From: Tridacna crocea
Lineage: Eukaryota; Mollusca; Bivalvia; Cardiida; Cardiidae
DNA length: 64,000 nt
Direction: 5' to 3'
Assembly (NCBI GenBank): GCA_943736015.1
Contig: OX031059.1
Location: forward strand, 49,425,159-49,489,158
Part shown: in pieces, positions 1 through 9,799 of the stretch
How the letters are laid out: the number at the start of each line of letters is the position of its first letter
How positions within the stretch are numbered: the stretch's first letter is position 1
Position numbers and translations under genes: made by a program
Notes under the pieces: model-generated
What the model was told of the DNA's origin: nothing
The model's database searches: none
The model's input: only the letters and a program-made list of their open reading frames with translations

Positions 1-101
1 TCACAAAACAAATTTCAAATTTTCAGTCACTTTTTTTTTGTCGTCTGCAAATGCTTTCATTTTGAACCAGTCTAAAATATTGCCATTTGGTAATGAGTTA
101 A
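1..101 (+). mobile_element. TTAA palindromic MITE, right half, cut by window edge
   Basis: Holds the asymmetric right flank (TTTCAGTCAC, GTCTGCAAATGC, ACCAGTCTAAAAT) and ends in TTTGGTAATGAGTTAA. The palindrome lies outside the window. Confidence 0.85.
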
Positions 102-329
102 AATTCCTAGACTGCTATAATATAGACAGCTAAAATAAGCATTTTAATAAACTCTTGACAGCTTTAATTCTCCATTCACCTAAATGTTTTCTACCTTTTC
201 AATCACAAAGCCAACCATTTGAGCCATAATAACTTGCTGCATGCAAGTGCTTCCAATTTAAGCCAGTTTAAACATTTTTTTGAGGATAAGAAATAGCTCT
301 TGGCAGTGTAGACAGAAATCATGAAGACC

Positions 330-415
330 CATGCATCTAGCAAGGATCAAACCCAGAACTGAACTTCTGGTTTATTTGTCAGTTGCCTTATCCACTGAGC
401 CAACAAATCCCACCT
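330..415 (-). mobile_element. tRNA-derived SINE head
   Basis: On the minus strand an A-box-like TGGCTCAGTGGATAAGG (plus 386-402) precedes a B-box-like GGGTTTGATCC (plus 344-354), spaced as in a tRNA-type pol III promoter. There is no complementary acceptor stem, so it is a SINE rather than a tRNA gene. Confidence 0.65.
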
Positions 416-509
416 TTCCCCCACCTCCACCATGTGCAATTAAAATATGGGAAGATCATATTTTTTTTCTTTGAAGCTTCACATAAACTTTTTATCTACA
501 GGAAATATC

Positions 510-737
510 CTAACCCTTTAACAAACAATCCCTGGTTTTTATGACCCTGAGATAGAAGCCTTATGAAAACATTGTGGGAAAAGGAGAAAATGCTGGTAAC
601 CAGCATTTTCTCCTTTTCCCACAATATTTTCTACCCTATTGAAAACAAATTTCACTTTCTGAGTAATGTTTTTTTTGTCACCTGCAAGTGCTTTCGATTT
701 GGACCAGTCTACAGGTTTGTTGTTTGGTAAAGGGTTA
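510..737 (+). mobile_element. TTAA palindromic MITE, subfamily A
   Basis: Reference copy of the dominant family. CTAACCC and GGGTTA ends flank a 67-bp palindrome at 565-631 centred on A598 (GGTAACC). The arms read GAAAACATTGTGGGAAAAGG, GAGAAAATGCTGG and their complements. The two flanks are unrelated: a short one with ACGACCCTGAGAAAGAAGCC and a longer one with TTTGGACCAGTCT. The centre base (A or T in GGTNACC) marks orientation across copies. No coding capacity. CCC...GGG termini next to TTAA point to a piggyBac-like non-autonomous element (inference). Confidence 0.9.
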
Positions 738-799
738 CCCATATAGGTAACCTTTCAAGTAGAAAAATGTTTCTTTTGAGATATACCCCAAACAAAAAT

Positions 800-1019
800 A
801 AGTTTTCAATCCCTACTTTTGACACCCCTGAGAAAGAAGCCTTTTGAAAACACTGTGGGAAAAGGAGAAAATGCTGGTAACCAGCATTTTCTCCTTTTCC
901 CACAGTGTTTTCTACCCTTTCCAGAACAAATTTCTATTTTTCAATCACCTTTATTTTTTCGTCTGCAAATGCTTTCAATTTGGACCAGTCTAGAATTTTC
1001 GGGTGTGGTAAAGAGATAA
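800..1019 (+). mobile_element. TTAA palindromic MITE, A
   Basis: The palindrome at 846-912 is perfect apart from its centre but carries a paired change: CACTGTG in the left arm and CACAGTG in the right, where most copies have CATTGTG/CACAATG. The left terminus is eroded. Confidence 0.88.
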
Positions 1020-1129
1020 GCTAAGTTACTAGCACTAGTAACAGGTTTGTCTTCTTTTGACAACACTATGGTTATATTGAACAATTTCTCTTTCAGCCAT
1101 ATTGCTTCCACTACAGTCTCTATTAATCG

Positions 1130-1322
1130 ACCACGTCTCGGACCAGTCCAAATTCAAAGTATTTTGCACATAACAAATTAGATGTGGATCAAACTATGAT
1201 ATTGTTCTTTGAAAGGGTGGAAAAACACTGAAAAGGAGAAAATGCTGGTAACTAGCATTTTCTCTTTTTCCCAGGCTGTTTTCATAGGTCATTAAAACTC
1301 GAGATTGTGTGGTAAAGAGTTT
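1130..1322 (-). mobile_element. TTAA palindromic MITE, A, old
   Basis: The long flank lies to the left (GACCAGTCCAAATTC) and the palindrome is eroded at both outer ends. It ends GTGTGGTAAAGAGTTTAT. Confidence 0.7.
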
Positions 1323-1504
1323 ATACCTTTAGAATGAACCTTATTTATGCTGATTCTTCATATTGAACAAATGCGTTTATAAAAGAAGTTATACAAGTAC
1401 AAACAACTTCTGGCACTCTCACAAGTTCAGGGTCAAATTGGTAGAAAGCCAGAATACTGCAGGTTGCTTTGCACAACCTTAGTACTTCATCACTATAGAC
1501 ATGT

Positions 1505-1733
1505 TTAACCCATTACCACACAATCCCTACTTTTGATGCCCCTGAGAAAGAAGCCTTTTGAAAACACCGTGGGAAAAGGAGAAAATGCTGGTAACCAGCA
1601 TTTTCTCCTTTTCCCACAATGTTTTCTACCCTTTCCAGAACAAATTTCAATTTTTCAGTCACCTTTATTTTGTCGTCTGCAAATGGTTTCAGTTTGGACC
1701 AGTCTAAATTTTTCTCGTGTGGTAAAGAGTTAA
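1505..1733 (+). mobile_element. TTAA palindromic MITE, A, full length
   Basis: Intact TTAA at 1505-1508 and 1730-1733. Terminal CCCATTACCACAC and GTGTGGTAAAGAG. The palindrome has a single arm mismatch (CACCG against CAATG). Confidence 0.92.
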
Positions 1734-1747
1734 GTAATAATGAAGCA

Positions 1748-1952
1748 ACTCTTTACAAACTAGAAATTTGAGACTTGTCCAAAATTGATAACATTATCGG
1801 ACAACAAAATAAATGTGACTCACAGATGCAAATTTGTTTGGAGGAGGGCAGAAAAGGTGATTTTTTTTCTGATTAACATTATTTTCTCATTTTCCCAGCA
1901 TGGTTTGAAAAGTCTTCTTCATCAAGGCCTAAAAGTTAGAATTGTGTGTTAA
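1748..1952 (-). mobile_element. TTAA palindromic MITE, A, old
   Basis: Left flank with GACTTGTCC and ACAACAAAATAAATGTGACTC. The palindrome is heavily decayed (GGCAGAAAAGG...TTTCCCAGCATGG). Its right TTAA is also the left TTAA of the next copy. Confidence 0.6.
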
Positions 1953-2113
1953 CCCTTTCTAACCCTTTTAACGACCCTGAGAAAGAATCTTTTCCCACAA
2001 TGTTTTCTACCCTCCCAAATACAAATTTCAAACTTTCAGTCACGTCTATTTGATGTCTGCGAATGCTTTCAATTTGGACCAGTCTAAAATTTTGTCATCT
2101 GGTAAAGAGTTAA
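1949..2113 (+). mobile_element. TTAA palindromic MITE, A, left arm deleted
   Basis: TTAA at both ends. The left flank runs CCCTGAGAAAGAATC directly into TTTTCCCACAATGTTTTC, so one whole palindrome arm and the centre are gone while both termini survive. Confidence 0.82.
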
Positions 2114-2164
2114 AGTGTTCAAAAGTAATTGCTTAAATTTGTCAAACTTGTCTGCTTGTTTTAA

Positions 2165-2333
2165 ACCCCTTTCAACAGTATTTTAATCCTGTCATGGCAA
2201 CAAATATAGGAAACAATGTGGTAATAGGAGAAAATGCTGGTTACCAGCATTTTCTCCTATTCCAACAATGTTTTCAAAAGGCTTCTCACTGACAGAGTTA
2301 TTAAAAGTTGTGATTGTGTAGTAAAGGATTTAT
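2165..2333 (-). mobile_element. TTAA palindromic MITE, A, old
   Basis: The centre GGTTACC and inner arms are intact (GGAGAAAATGCTGG). Outer arms carry a paired TAATAGG/CCTATT variant; termini are eroded. Confidence 0.75.
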
Positions 2334-2605
2334 AAAATCAGAAGGGGTAAAATCAAGTCATCCACCCACACATGCCAGAATGTTTAGAGAGCTGCCCATT
2401 TCTTTCCTGGAACAGATTCTGTTGGAAATATATGTAGTTGACAGGTGTGATTATTCTTCTTCTCCTCTGCTGCAGTGATGGAGAAAATATTTAGGGGAAA
2501 ATCAAGCCTGATGATTTACTAACATAATCCATGCAATATCTCCATGGGGATAACCTCTGTGCTTTACCAATCAACAAGAAAGTAGAAATACTTTTTGCAA
2601 ATGCA

Positions 2606-2834
2606 TTAAGTCTTTTCCAAACAACAATATTTTAGGCTTGCCGAAATCGAAAGCATTTGCAGACGACAAAATAAAAGTGACCTAAAATTTGAAATTTGTA
2701 TTGTGAAGGGTAGAAAACATTGTGGGAAAAGGAGAAAATGCTGGATACCGGCATTTTCTCCTTTTCCCACAATGTTTTCTAAAGACCTCTTTCTTTGGGT
2801 CGTCAAAAGTTGGGATTGTGTGGTAATGGGTTAA
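2606..2834 (-). mobile_element. TTAA palindromic MITE, A, full length
   Basis: TTAA at 2606-2609 and 2831-2834. The palindrome at 2713-2779 has the variant centre GGATACC followed by GGC. Confidence 0.9.
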
Positions 2835-3235
2835 GCCCCCTTTTTCAAAGAGCATGGCTCCTTTATCTTGGCATCACAATCAAGCAAACTTCTGTGCTGC
2901 TTTATCGGAATCATGTCAGTGTCATAAAAATTCATATTCTTTGCAAACAAAATTGCTTTGAGATTTTATGAGATTAGTATAACGAGTTTTTTGCGAGGAT
3001 ATTAATTGCTGAAAATTTCTGAAGCACAGTATCAAAAAATTTAATCCTGTTCTGCCATGAATCAAAAAAGTCGTGTTACTGTCCTCCTTGGTGAATAGAC
3101 TTGATTTGTTGAAATTGGTGACAATTTATCAAGCTCTTAAGAAACTGAAAAGCAGTCTGGGAACAGGGTGAGCAGTGAACAATATGCAGCGTCACATTTT
3201 TTGTCATTGGCTGATCTCATTTAGTCCTTTTACAC

Positions 3236-3600
3236 TTTACCAAACAATCTTAAGCTTTAATGACATGACAAAGAAAGCCTCTAAAAACATGAAGCAAATA
3301 GGAGAAAATGCTCTTAACTCTTTAACAAACAATCCCGGGTTTTTACGACCCTGAGACAGAACTCTTTTGAAAACATTGTGGGAAAAGGAGAAAATGCTGG
3401 TAACCAGCATTTTCTCCTTTTCCTACAATGTTTTTTACCCTTCACAAAACAAATTTCAAATTTTAAGTCACTTTTATTTTTATCGTCTGCAAATGCTTTC
3501 AATTTGGACCAGTCCTAAATTTTGATGTTTGGTAATAAGTTAATAGGCATTTTTCCTTTTCCAGGTGTTTTCTATCCTTTTACAGAAAGTTTCATTATTT
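3236..3600 (+). mobile_element. Older palindromic MITE split by a younger copy
   Basis: Left part ACTTTACCAAACAATC...AGGAGAAAATGCTC stops at the TTAA of the nested copy (3314). The right part resumes after 3543 with TAGGCATTTTTCC and CCAGGTGTTTTCTATCC. The insertion point lies in the middle of the old palindrome. Confidence 0.75.
3314..3543 (+). mobile_element. TTAA palindromic MITE, A, nested
   Basis: TTAA at 3314-3317 and 3540-3543 is the apparent target duplication within the older copy. The palindrome starts at 3369; its right outer arm has CCTACAATG for CCCACAATG. Confidence 0.9.
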
Positions 3601-3982
3601 GAGCCACAAGGATGTTAAATTATTTTTTCTACTCGCCCTGCAGGAGTTTTCATTTGCCTTTTTTTCACGGAATATTCATCTAATAGAATGGAAAGTAATT
3701 GTGATTAATTATACTTTAACATAATTTTGATGAAAATTAAATTTCAAGAAATGTTCTCATGTCTGATTTTTAGCGTTCATCTGCCTGTTCATTGATATCA
3801 TGCAAAGAGCAGAATTCGTTTTCTTAAGGTAATGTAAACACACAGGTGGTGTTTCAGTATATTGCTACTAAAATTTTCTGATTAAATGACTTACTGCTGG
3901 AGCACAAAATCAACCTAATTTGTTTACGTAATTATCTTTTTACATATTTTTGTCTGTAACGCATCTGTAGTAATTTAATCAA

Positions 3983-4209
3983 TTAACTCATTACCAAACG
4001 ACAAATTTTGGGACAGGTCCAAATTGAAAGCATTTGAAGACGACAAAATAAATGTGACTGAAAAGTTGAAATTTGCTATGGGAAGGGTAGTAAACATTGT
4101 GGGAAAAGGAGAAAATGCTGGTTACCAGCATTTTCTCCTTTTCCAACAATGTTTTCCAAAGCCTTCTCTGTCAGGGTCGTCAAAAGTAGTCATTGTGTGG
4201 TAAAGGGTA
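3983..4209 (-). mobile_element. TTAA palindromic MITE, A
   Basis: Left TTAA at 3983; the right end is eroded (AAAGGGTAAAA). Centre GGTTACC. Confidence 0.87.
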
Positions 4210-4649
4210 AAATGAAAAATAAGTCACGCCGCTTCTTCAGAATATTTCTAGAAAAGCATTGAACCAGTTGGAAATTCCTTCAGCTTTTCCCGTAAGAAAA
4301 GAGTTAAATGCTAAAGTGTAAATGGTCAGTTTACTCCCAGTCTCCAGGTTGTTGCAAAATACCAAGTTTATAATGCAGAATCAACGTGAGACTTTTAGAA
4401 ATTATGGGCAGTGATTAAATCTCGTATATGATATCTGATTGGTTCCCATTAGAGATCTGCCATGGTCAAATAGACATTTTCTGTGTATGCATGTAATGGT
4501 TTGTAACTAGACAAAACCTCAAATAACTGATGAAAACTTCCATTTGATTAGCAGTTCACAGACTGAAATTTTGCCGACATTTACTGACTATAAGTGCATG
4601 AAATATGTCAGAAAAAGGTTGGGCTAGTCAAGTATTTCTTATTCTTACA

Positions 4650-6350
4650 AACAAAGTCTGTAACAAGCAATTTCGTTGAAATGATATCCCCCGCCGAAAA
4701 AGACCTTTTTTGATACAAACATATAGGAGGTATTCTGTTTTGCATGTAAATGTGGCGTTTTTGTTATTGGTCCATGATGAAATTATACATTAAGCTCCCT
4801 TGTTCCATGGCACAGGATTTCATTACATAAAAAAATATAAAAGAGGTCCATAACAAGATTATACATTAAGTATCCTTTTGGCAGAACTTGGCATTTCATA
4901 AAAGTTGGAGATACACTGACAAAAAATTAAATTTGACATAAAGTCCCCTTTTTCCATGATACAGTGATAAATTGCAAAACCCTAACAACATGTGCTAGGT
5001 CGCATGATCTGTGAAAATCTCGTCTAAATCTGCTGAGATATGTCCAGTAATTAAAGAGATACAGGAGAAAAAAGAAATTATAACATGAAGCCCCCTTATT
5101 CCATGATGCAGCTACAAATCCCAAAACCTTGACAATATGGCGTAGGTCACATGATCATGTGAAAATTCCATCCAAATCTGCCAAGAAATGTGGGAGGTGT
5201 TGTGTTAGGTCACATGATAATGTAATAATTCCATTCAAATCTACCAAGAAATGTGGGAGGAGTTGCCTTCACAAGAAATAGAATAAAATAAAACATGAAG
5301 CCCCCTTTTTTCATGACGCAGCCACAAATTGCAAAACCTTGAGAATATGCAATAGCTCAGATGATAAGAAACATTCTGTGAAAATTCCATTGAATTCTGT
5401 CAAGAAATATGGGACGAGTTGCATTCACAAGAAATAAAATGAAATAAAATATGAAGCCCCCTTTTTTCATGACACAGCTACAAATCGTAAAACCTTGAGA
5501 ATATGCGATAGGTCAAATGATGAGAAACATTCTGTGAAATTCATTTCAATTCTGTGAAAATTCCATTGAATTCTGTCAAGAAATATGGGACGAGTTGCAT
5601 TCACAAGAAATAAAATGAAATAAAACATGAAGCCCCCTTTTTTCATGATGCAGCCACAAATTGCAAAACCTTGAGAATATGCGATAGCTCAGATGATCAG
5701 AAACATTCTGTGAAAATTCCATTGAATTCTGTCAAGAAATATGGGGCGAGTTGCATTCACAAGAAATAAAATGAAATAAAACATGAAGCCCCCTTTTTTC
5801 ATGACGCAGGTACAAATTGCAAAATGTTGACAATATGCAATAGGTGACATGACAAGAAATATTCTGTCAAAATTCTATTCAATTCCATCAAGAAATGTGG
5901 AATGAGTTGCCTTCAAAAGAAATGGAATGAAATATAACATGAAACCCCCTTTTTTCGTGACACCTTATTACAAAAACAAGGGCAAATAACTGTGGTGTTG
6001 CACGATCAATGTAGGTGAAACTTTTTTTCCTGCATTTCGTAATGGAGGTTGGCAGATGTGACAAGTTCCATGTAAAAACTTTGTATAGTTTTGAAGAGAA
6101 GACTCCAAACATTAAAAGTGTACTTAAGTGTAACTTAAGTGAAACTTAAAATCGCTCTCAGTCGGCCATTTTGCATCGAATCAAAAAAACAAAAAAAAGT
6201 CTCAGGAGAATGGGTCATTGTACATGTGTATAAAGTTTCATGAAATTCCATCCAATGGTTTTTGAGATATTTGCCGGGACGGACACACGGACGGACGGAC
6301 ACACGGACAACGCTAAAACTATATCCCTCCGCCTACGGCGGGGGATAACA
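4650..6350. mobile_element. Tandem-core element with GGAC microsatellite tail
   Basis: Begins near GATATCCCCCGCCG and ends with CTCCGCCTACGGCGGGGGAT, so the termini can pair (CCCCCGCCG/CGGCGGGGG). The core is a diverged tandem repeat of about 155-175 bp whose units carry GAAGCCCCCTTTTTTCATGA (near 5088, 5298, 5453, 5630, 5785, 5940). A GGACGGAC/ACACGGAC microsatellite lies at 6277-6312. No open frame survives across units. Class uncertain; non-autonomous. Confidence 0.7.
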
Positions 6351-6364
6351 AAGAAACAAATCTA

Positions 6365-6455
6365 CCAATGCATGGCAGAAATACAGGGACCGGGCTGGAT
6401 TCAAACCTAGAAGACTTAGACAAAAGGCCAATACCTTAACCACTGAGCTAAAGAG
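6365..6455 (-). mobile_element. tRNA-derived SINE copy 1 of a direct pair
   Basis: On the minus strand, TAGCTCAGTGGTTAAGGTA (plus 6432-6450) then GGTTTGAATCC (plus 6397-6407) form pol III A and B boxes. No acceptor stem. A second copy lies about 320 bases downstream with matching flanks. Confidence 0.75.
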
Positions 6456-6694
6456 ACATCTCTCTAACGCATGTGTTAGGTATTGTATTCAAATCGGGAC
6501 AAAGCCCATCATGAAGGAGTGGTCTCCCTTAACACATCCCATCTTAAAGTCATCATTTATTAATGACTCAAAGCCCTATGAGGCAGAAAGTCCGTTTTTT
6601 GGACAACAAATGGGATTAATGGCTCAATGGCCAATTGTGAACAGGCCCCATGTTACAAACAAAGTCTGTAAGAATGAAACAAAATTTAATACAT

Positions 6695-6775
6695 GGAGGA
6701 AATACAGGGACCGGGCAGGATTTGAACCAAAAAACGCCCACACAAAAGGCCAATACCCTAACCACTGAGCCAAAG
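6695..6775 (-). mobile_element. tRNA-derived SINE copy 2 of a direct pair
   Basis: B box GGTTCAAATCC (plus 6718-6728) and A box TGGCTCAGTGGTTAGGGTA (plus 6754-6772). Flanking text such as ATACAGGGACCGGGC and the stretch beyond the A box (GACAAAGCC...GAAGGAGT) are shared with copy 1, so the duplication is larger than the tRNA-like part. Confidence 0.75.
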
Positions 6776-7049
6776 AAACATGTCTCTAACACAGTTGTTT
6801 GGTACTGTGTTTAAATCAGGACAAAGCCATGTATGAAGGAGTAGTCTCCTGTAACATTATACTCACACAAAGTCAAAAATTACTTGCAAATGCAAGCAGG
6901 CAAGTGGAATTTTACATCCCTGCCGCCAAATCTTCGTAATCTATAAAACCACACAAGTTGTCGCATAAGACTGAACAATTCTATCTGAAAACCTGATAAA
7001 TCATGAATTAGAATGGTCCTATAGTTTGCAATACTAAGCAATAGCAAAA

Positions 7050-7256
7050 GCTTTCAACCTTTTCCCAAACAACAAATTTTAAACAGACGACAATTTCAAA
7101 TTTGATAAAAATGGCAAAAGTTCTCTAAATGGGCAGAAAACACTGTGGGAAAAGGAGAAATTGCTCGTTACGATCAATTTCTCCTTTTCCCACAGTGTTT
7201 TCAAAAGACTTGTACTGCAGACACATAAAAACAAGGGCTTGTTTGGGAAAGGGTTA
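7050..7256. mobile_element. TTAA palindromic MITE, subfamily B
   Basis: Termini AACCTTTTCCCAAACAA and TTTGGGAAAGGGTTAA. The palindrome near 7136-7202 has CACTGTGGG outer arms and a B centre, here mutated (CTCGTTACGATC). Its flanks differ from subfamily A (TGTACTGCAGACA). Confidence 0.85.
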
Positions 7257-7664
7257 ACTCAGGTCAGCCTGCACAGGATGACAGGGGACAATACTTTTGC
7301 TTGATGCAACGAACCGTCTTTTTACAGTGCATGGCTAAATCGGATAATGCCTAGCCCTATTGGCAAGGTTTCTCACACCCTAATTTAACAATTATCTGTT
7401 TTCTTACTGACCCCAGTTTACCTTGTTATTTTTCCTAAAAATATCCAAGCTTTTGCTTATCTCTACCAGATATCAAGGCCAATGACATGGCATCACCCTA
7501 GACCTATGAATGTCTAACTGAATAGTTTTCCAATTCCTAGACAAGTGGTGTTGGTGGAAAAAGTATCTTTCCAAACTTTCTAAGGAAGGAAAGTTTTCTC
7601 AAAATATTTGGTCTAAAGATACACTGATTTCTTTTTTGATAGAATGTAAAAGGCCAACCTCACC

Positions 7665-7750
7665 TTAACTCTTTACCAAACAACAAAATTTTAGACTGGT
7701 CCGTATCGAAAGCACTTGCAGACGACAAAATTTACGTAACTAAACTAGAA
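7665..7750 (-). mobile_element. Palindromic MITE fragment, A
   Basis: Only the long left flank survives (AACTCTTTACCAAACAAC, GACTGGTCC, GCAGACGACAAAATTT). It is cut before the palindrome by GGCCCTGAAGGGCC, which resembles a 5' end of the GAGCTAA elements. Confidence 0.75.
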
Positions 7751-7790
7751 GGCCCTGAAGGGCCTGAATATGCGCTCCTGAGGATTCTGC

Positions 7791-8019
7791 TTAACCCTTT
7801 CCCAAACAATCCCTGGTTTTTACGACCCTGAGAAAGAAACCTTTTGAAAACATTGTGGGAAAAGGAGAAAATGCTGGTAACCAGCATTTTCTCCTTTTCC
7901 CACAATGTTTTCTACCCTATCATATAGAAAAATCATCTTTTTATCAACTGTTAATTTGTCATCTGCAAAATGCTTTGAATTTGGTCTGGTCCAAAATTTG
8001 CCGTTTGGGAAAGGGTTAA
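7791..8019 (+). mobile_element. TTAA palindromic MITE, A, full length
   Basis: TTAA at 7791-7794 and 8016-8019. The palindrome at 7846-7912 is perfect outside its centre. Terminal CCCTTTCCC/GGGAAAGGG pairing. Confidence 0.92.
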
Positions 8020-8034
8020 GAAACAATCTTCTTC

Positions 8035-9080
8035 CTATTGTGGTTTATTGTTCAATAAACCACAGTTGTGAGTTATGAGGCACAATAAATAATCCATGAG
8101 GGCGATAGAAAGAACATTATTTTGATTCTAACATGGCCAAATCTTAATGAAAGGAAAAAAGTTCAAACTTGAAGAAAACCACGGATGAAAATTATGTTCC
8201 ATTGAATAACCCACCCATTGAATGACGTCACTCGATATAGAATGACGTCACTCTGCATGGATTGTCGCAGATTTTACCATGCTTTCCTTACACTGTGTTT
8301 ATAGAGCCGAATTCGCGTGTCATGTTAGAATTTTAAATAAAGCATATGTTGGGAATTCATTATGCAAAAAGACAAAATAATTGACATTTACAACTCAAAA
8401 TGGCTACTTTTCCATTACTGTTTGTTGAATTTTTTTCAAACTCAATAGGGTTAAAAAACTACTGATGGGATAATCAAACTGAAAAATTCACAAAAATCTG
8501 ATCACAAATAAATACTTTAACAGGTAAACAAGCAATGAAATTGTTCAATTTGAAATGGCTACTTTTCCCATACTGTTTGTTGGATATTTTTCAAAATCAA
8601 TAAGCTTAAAGCTATTGATGAGATAAACAAAGTGTATAAGTTTCTTGGAAATTTGACCAAAAATGAAGACTTTATCGCATAAACAAGAAATGAAAGTTTT
8701 CAACTTGAAATGTCTACTTTTCCCATACTGTTTGTTGGAATTTTTTCAATATCAATAGGGTTGAAGCTATTGATTAGATATACAAATTCTGCAAGTTTTA
8801 TGGAAATCTGACCAAAAATACAGACTTTATCGCGTAAACAAAGAATAGAAATTTTAAAGTGGAAATGGCTACTTTTCCCATACTGTTTGTCAGATTTTTT
8901 TCAAAATCAATAAGGTTAAAGCTTTTGATGAGATAAACAAACTGTGTAAGTTTCAAGAAAATCTGACCAAAAATGAAGACTCTATCTCATAAACAAGAAT
9001 AAGGCTAAAGTACGGACCGACAACAGAAACCAGGCCATGACATAAGCTCTGCTGGCTTTCAGCCAGAAGGGCTAAAAATG
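8035..9080. mobile_element. Tandem-core element, about 157-bp units
   Basis: Four units recur near 8400, 8552, 8711 and 8868, each with AAATGGCTACTTTTCCCATA and later TTATCGCATAAACAAG. A small palindrome lies at its left edge (TGTGGTTTATTG/CAATAAACCACA, about 8038-8065). The right end has the hairpin TGGCTTTCAGCCA. The proposed left limit is uncertain. Confidence 0.6.
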
Positions 9081-9190
9081 GTTGCAAGCTTCAATGTACC
9101 ATGATTATAGATGATTCTACATTATCATATTTTTTCAAAGTAAGCACTGTGTTGAAACCACCATTAGGATGTGAGGTTATGACCACTGAC

Positions 9191-9340
9191 CTTGGAAGTC
9201 AGATCCCTGTGCATGACACCTCTTGAATGTAAGTAGGCCATTCCACAAGCAATATCATAGGCAATTTTAACCCTCTCTGTCCATGGTAACTCCACCTTCT
9301 TGTTCCCTAGCAGTTGCTCCAAATCCCCTCCAGCTATGTA
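9191..9340 (-). CDS. TESK: TESK-type kinase exon (catalytic loop)
   Basis: A 150-base phase 0-0 exon of 50 codons, from [11 protein letters not shown] through [33 protein letters not shown]. It holds alphaD, alphaE and the catalytic loop; the catalytic aspartate is residue 46 and the lysine of DLTSK is residue 50. HRDLTSK separates TESK from LIMK, which has HRDLNSHN (established family knowledge). Acceptor is TGTATTTTCAG and donor is GTCAGT. An open frame continues 32 codons upstream of the acceptor, but that part is intronic. The next exon (NCL..., then DFGLA) should lie below 9190; none was recognised, so the downstream intron exceeds 9 kb or the exon was missed. Substrates and localisation cannot be judged from three exons. 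Confidence 0.92.
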
Positions 9341-9465
9341 CTGAAAATACAGAAATATCAACAGCATGATTATGAATAACATTTGAAGACCAAAACAAAA
9401 CACAATTTCTGTCCAATGTGGGTACACATACAACAAGCATTCTTAGGAATATTCTCCTCAGTTTT

Positions 9466-9565
9466 CTAAATTTGAAAGTAACACAACCTCTAATTGGCTA
9501 AACCATTTGGTTTAGCCAAAAAATATGGTTTAGCCAATCAGAGATTGTGTTACTTTCAAATTTAG
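9466..9565. repeat. Foldback hairpin, roughly 40-bp arms
   Basis: CTAAATTTGAAAGTAACACA... is inverted as ...TGTGTTACTTTCAAATTTAG, with inner ATTGGCTAAACCA/TGGTTTAGCCAAT around a short loop. It sits about 125 bases upstream of the 9191-9340 exon. Probably a small foldback MITE. Confidence 0.8.
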
Positions 9566-9799
9566 AACATCTTGAAGAAAAAGAATAAGAATTTTCTTTA
9601 GAATGGTTGGTAAATATAGACCATGCTGATCTTCAATCTACATTGTTTGGAAAATGTTGAAACACTAACTTTTGGACAGTTACGAAAAATATAACCATCA
9701 CATGACAATTAAGAAAAGGAAAATATAAAAACAAGAGGGCCATGATGGCCCTGAAATCGCTCACCTGAGTTTATTGACCAAACATGCACCATCTAGTTT

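Noticed and set aside
539-742. Many small open frames sharing the peptide VGKGENAGYQHFLLFPQCF on both strands
   Set aside because: They are translations of the 67-bp MITE palindrome, which is open in several frames on both strands. Flanks are out of frame with each other and no start, splice or codon signal supports a gene.
6365-6775. Possible tRNA genes
   Set aside because: A and B boxes are present, but no acceptor stem can be formed and the anticodon arm is missing; they fit SINE heads. The same applies at 330, 22930, 42664, 48640 and 58010.
9341-9436. 32-codon upstream extension of the kinase frame
   Set aside because: It lies beyond the TATTTTCAG acceptor, and the 41462-41510 exon joins in phase at YIAGG, so the extension is intron.
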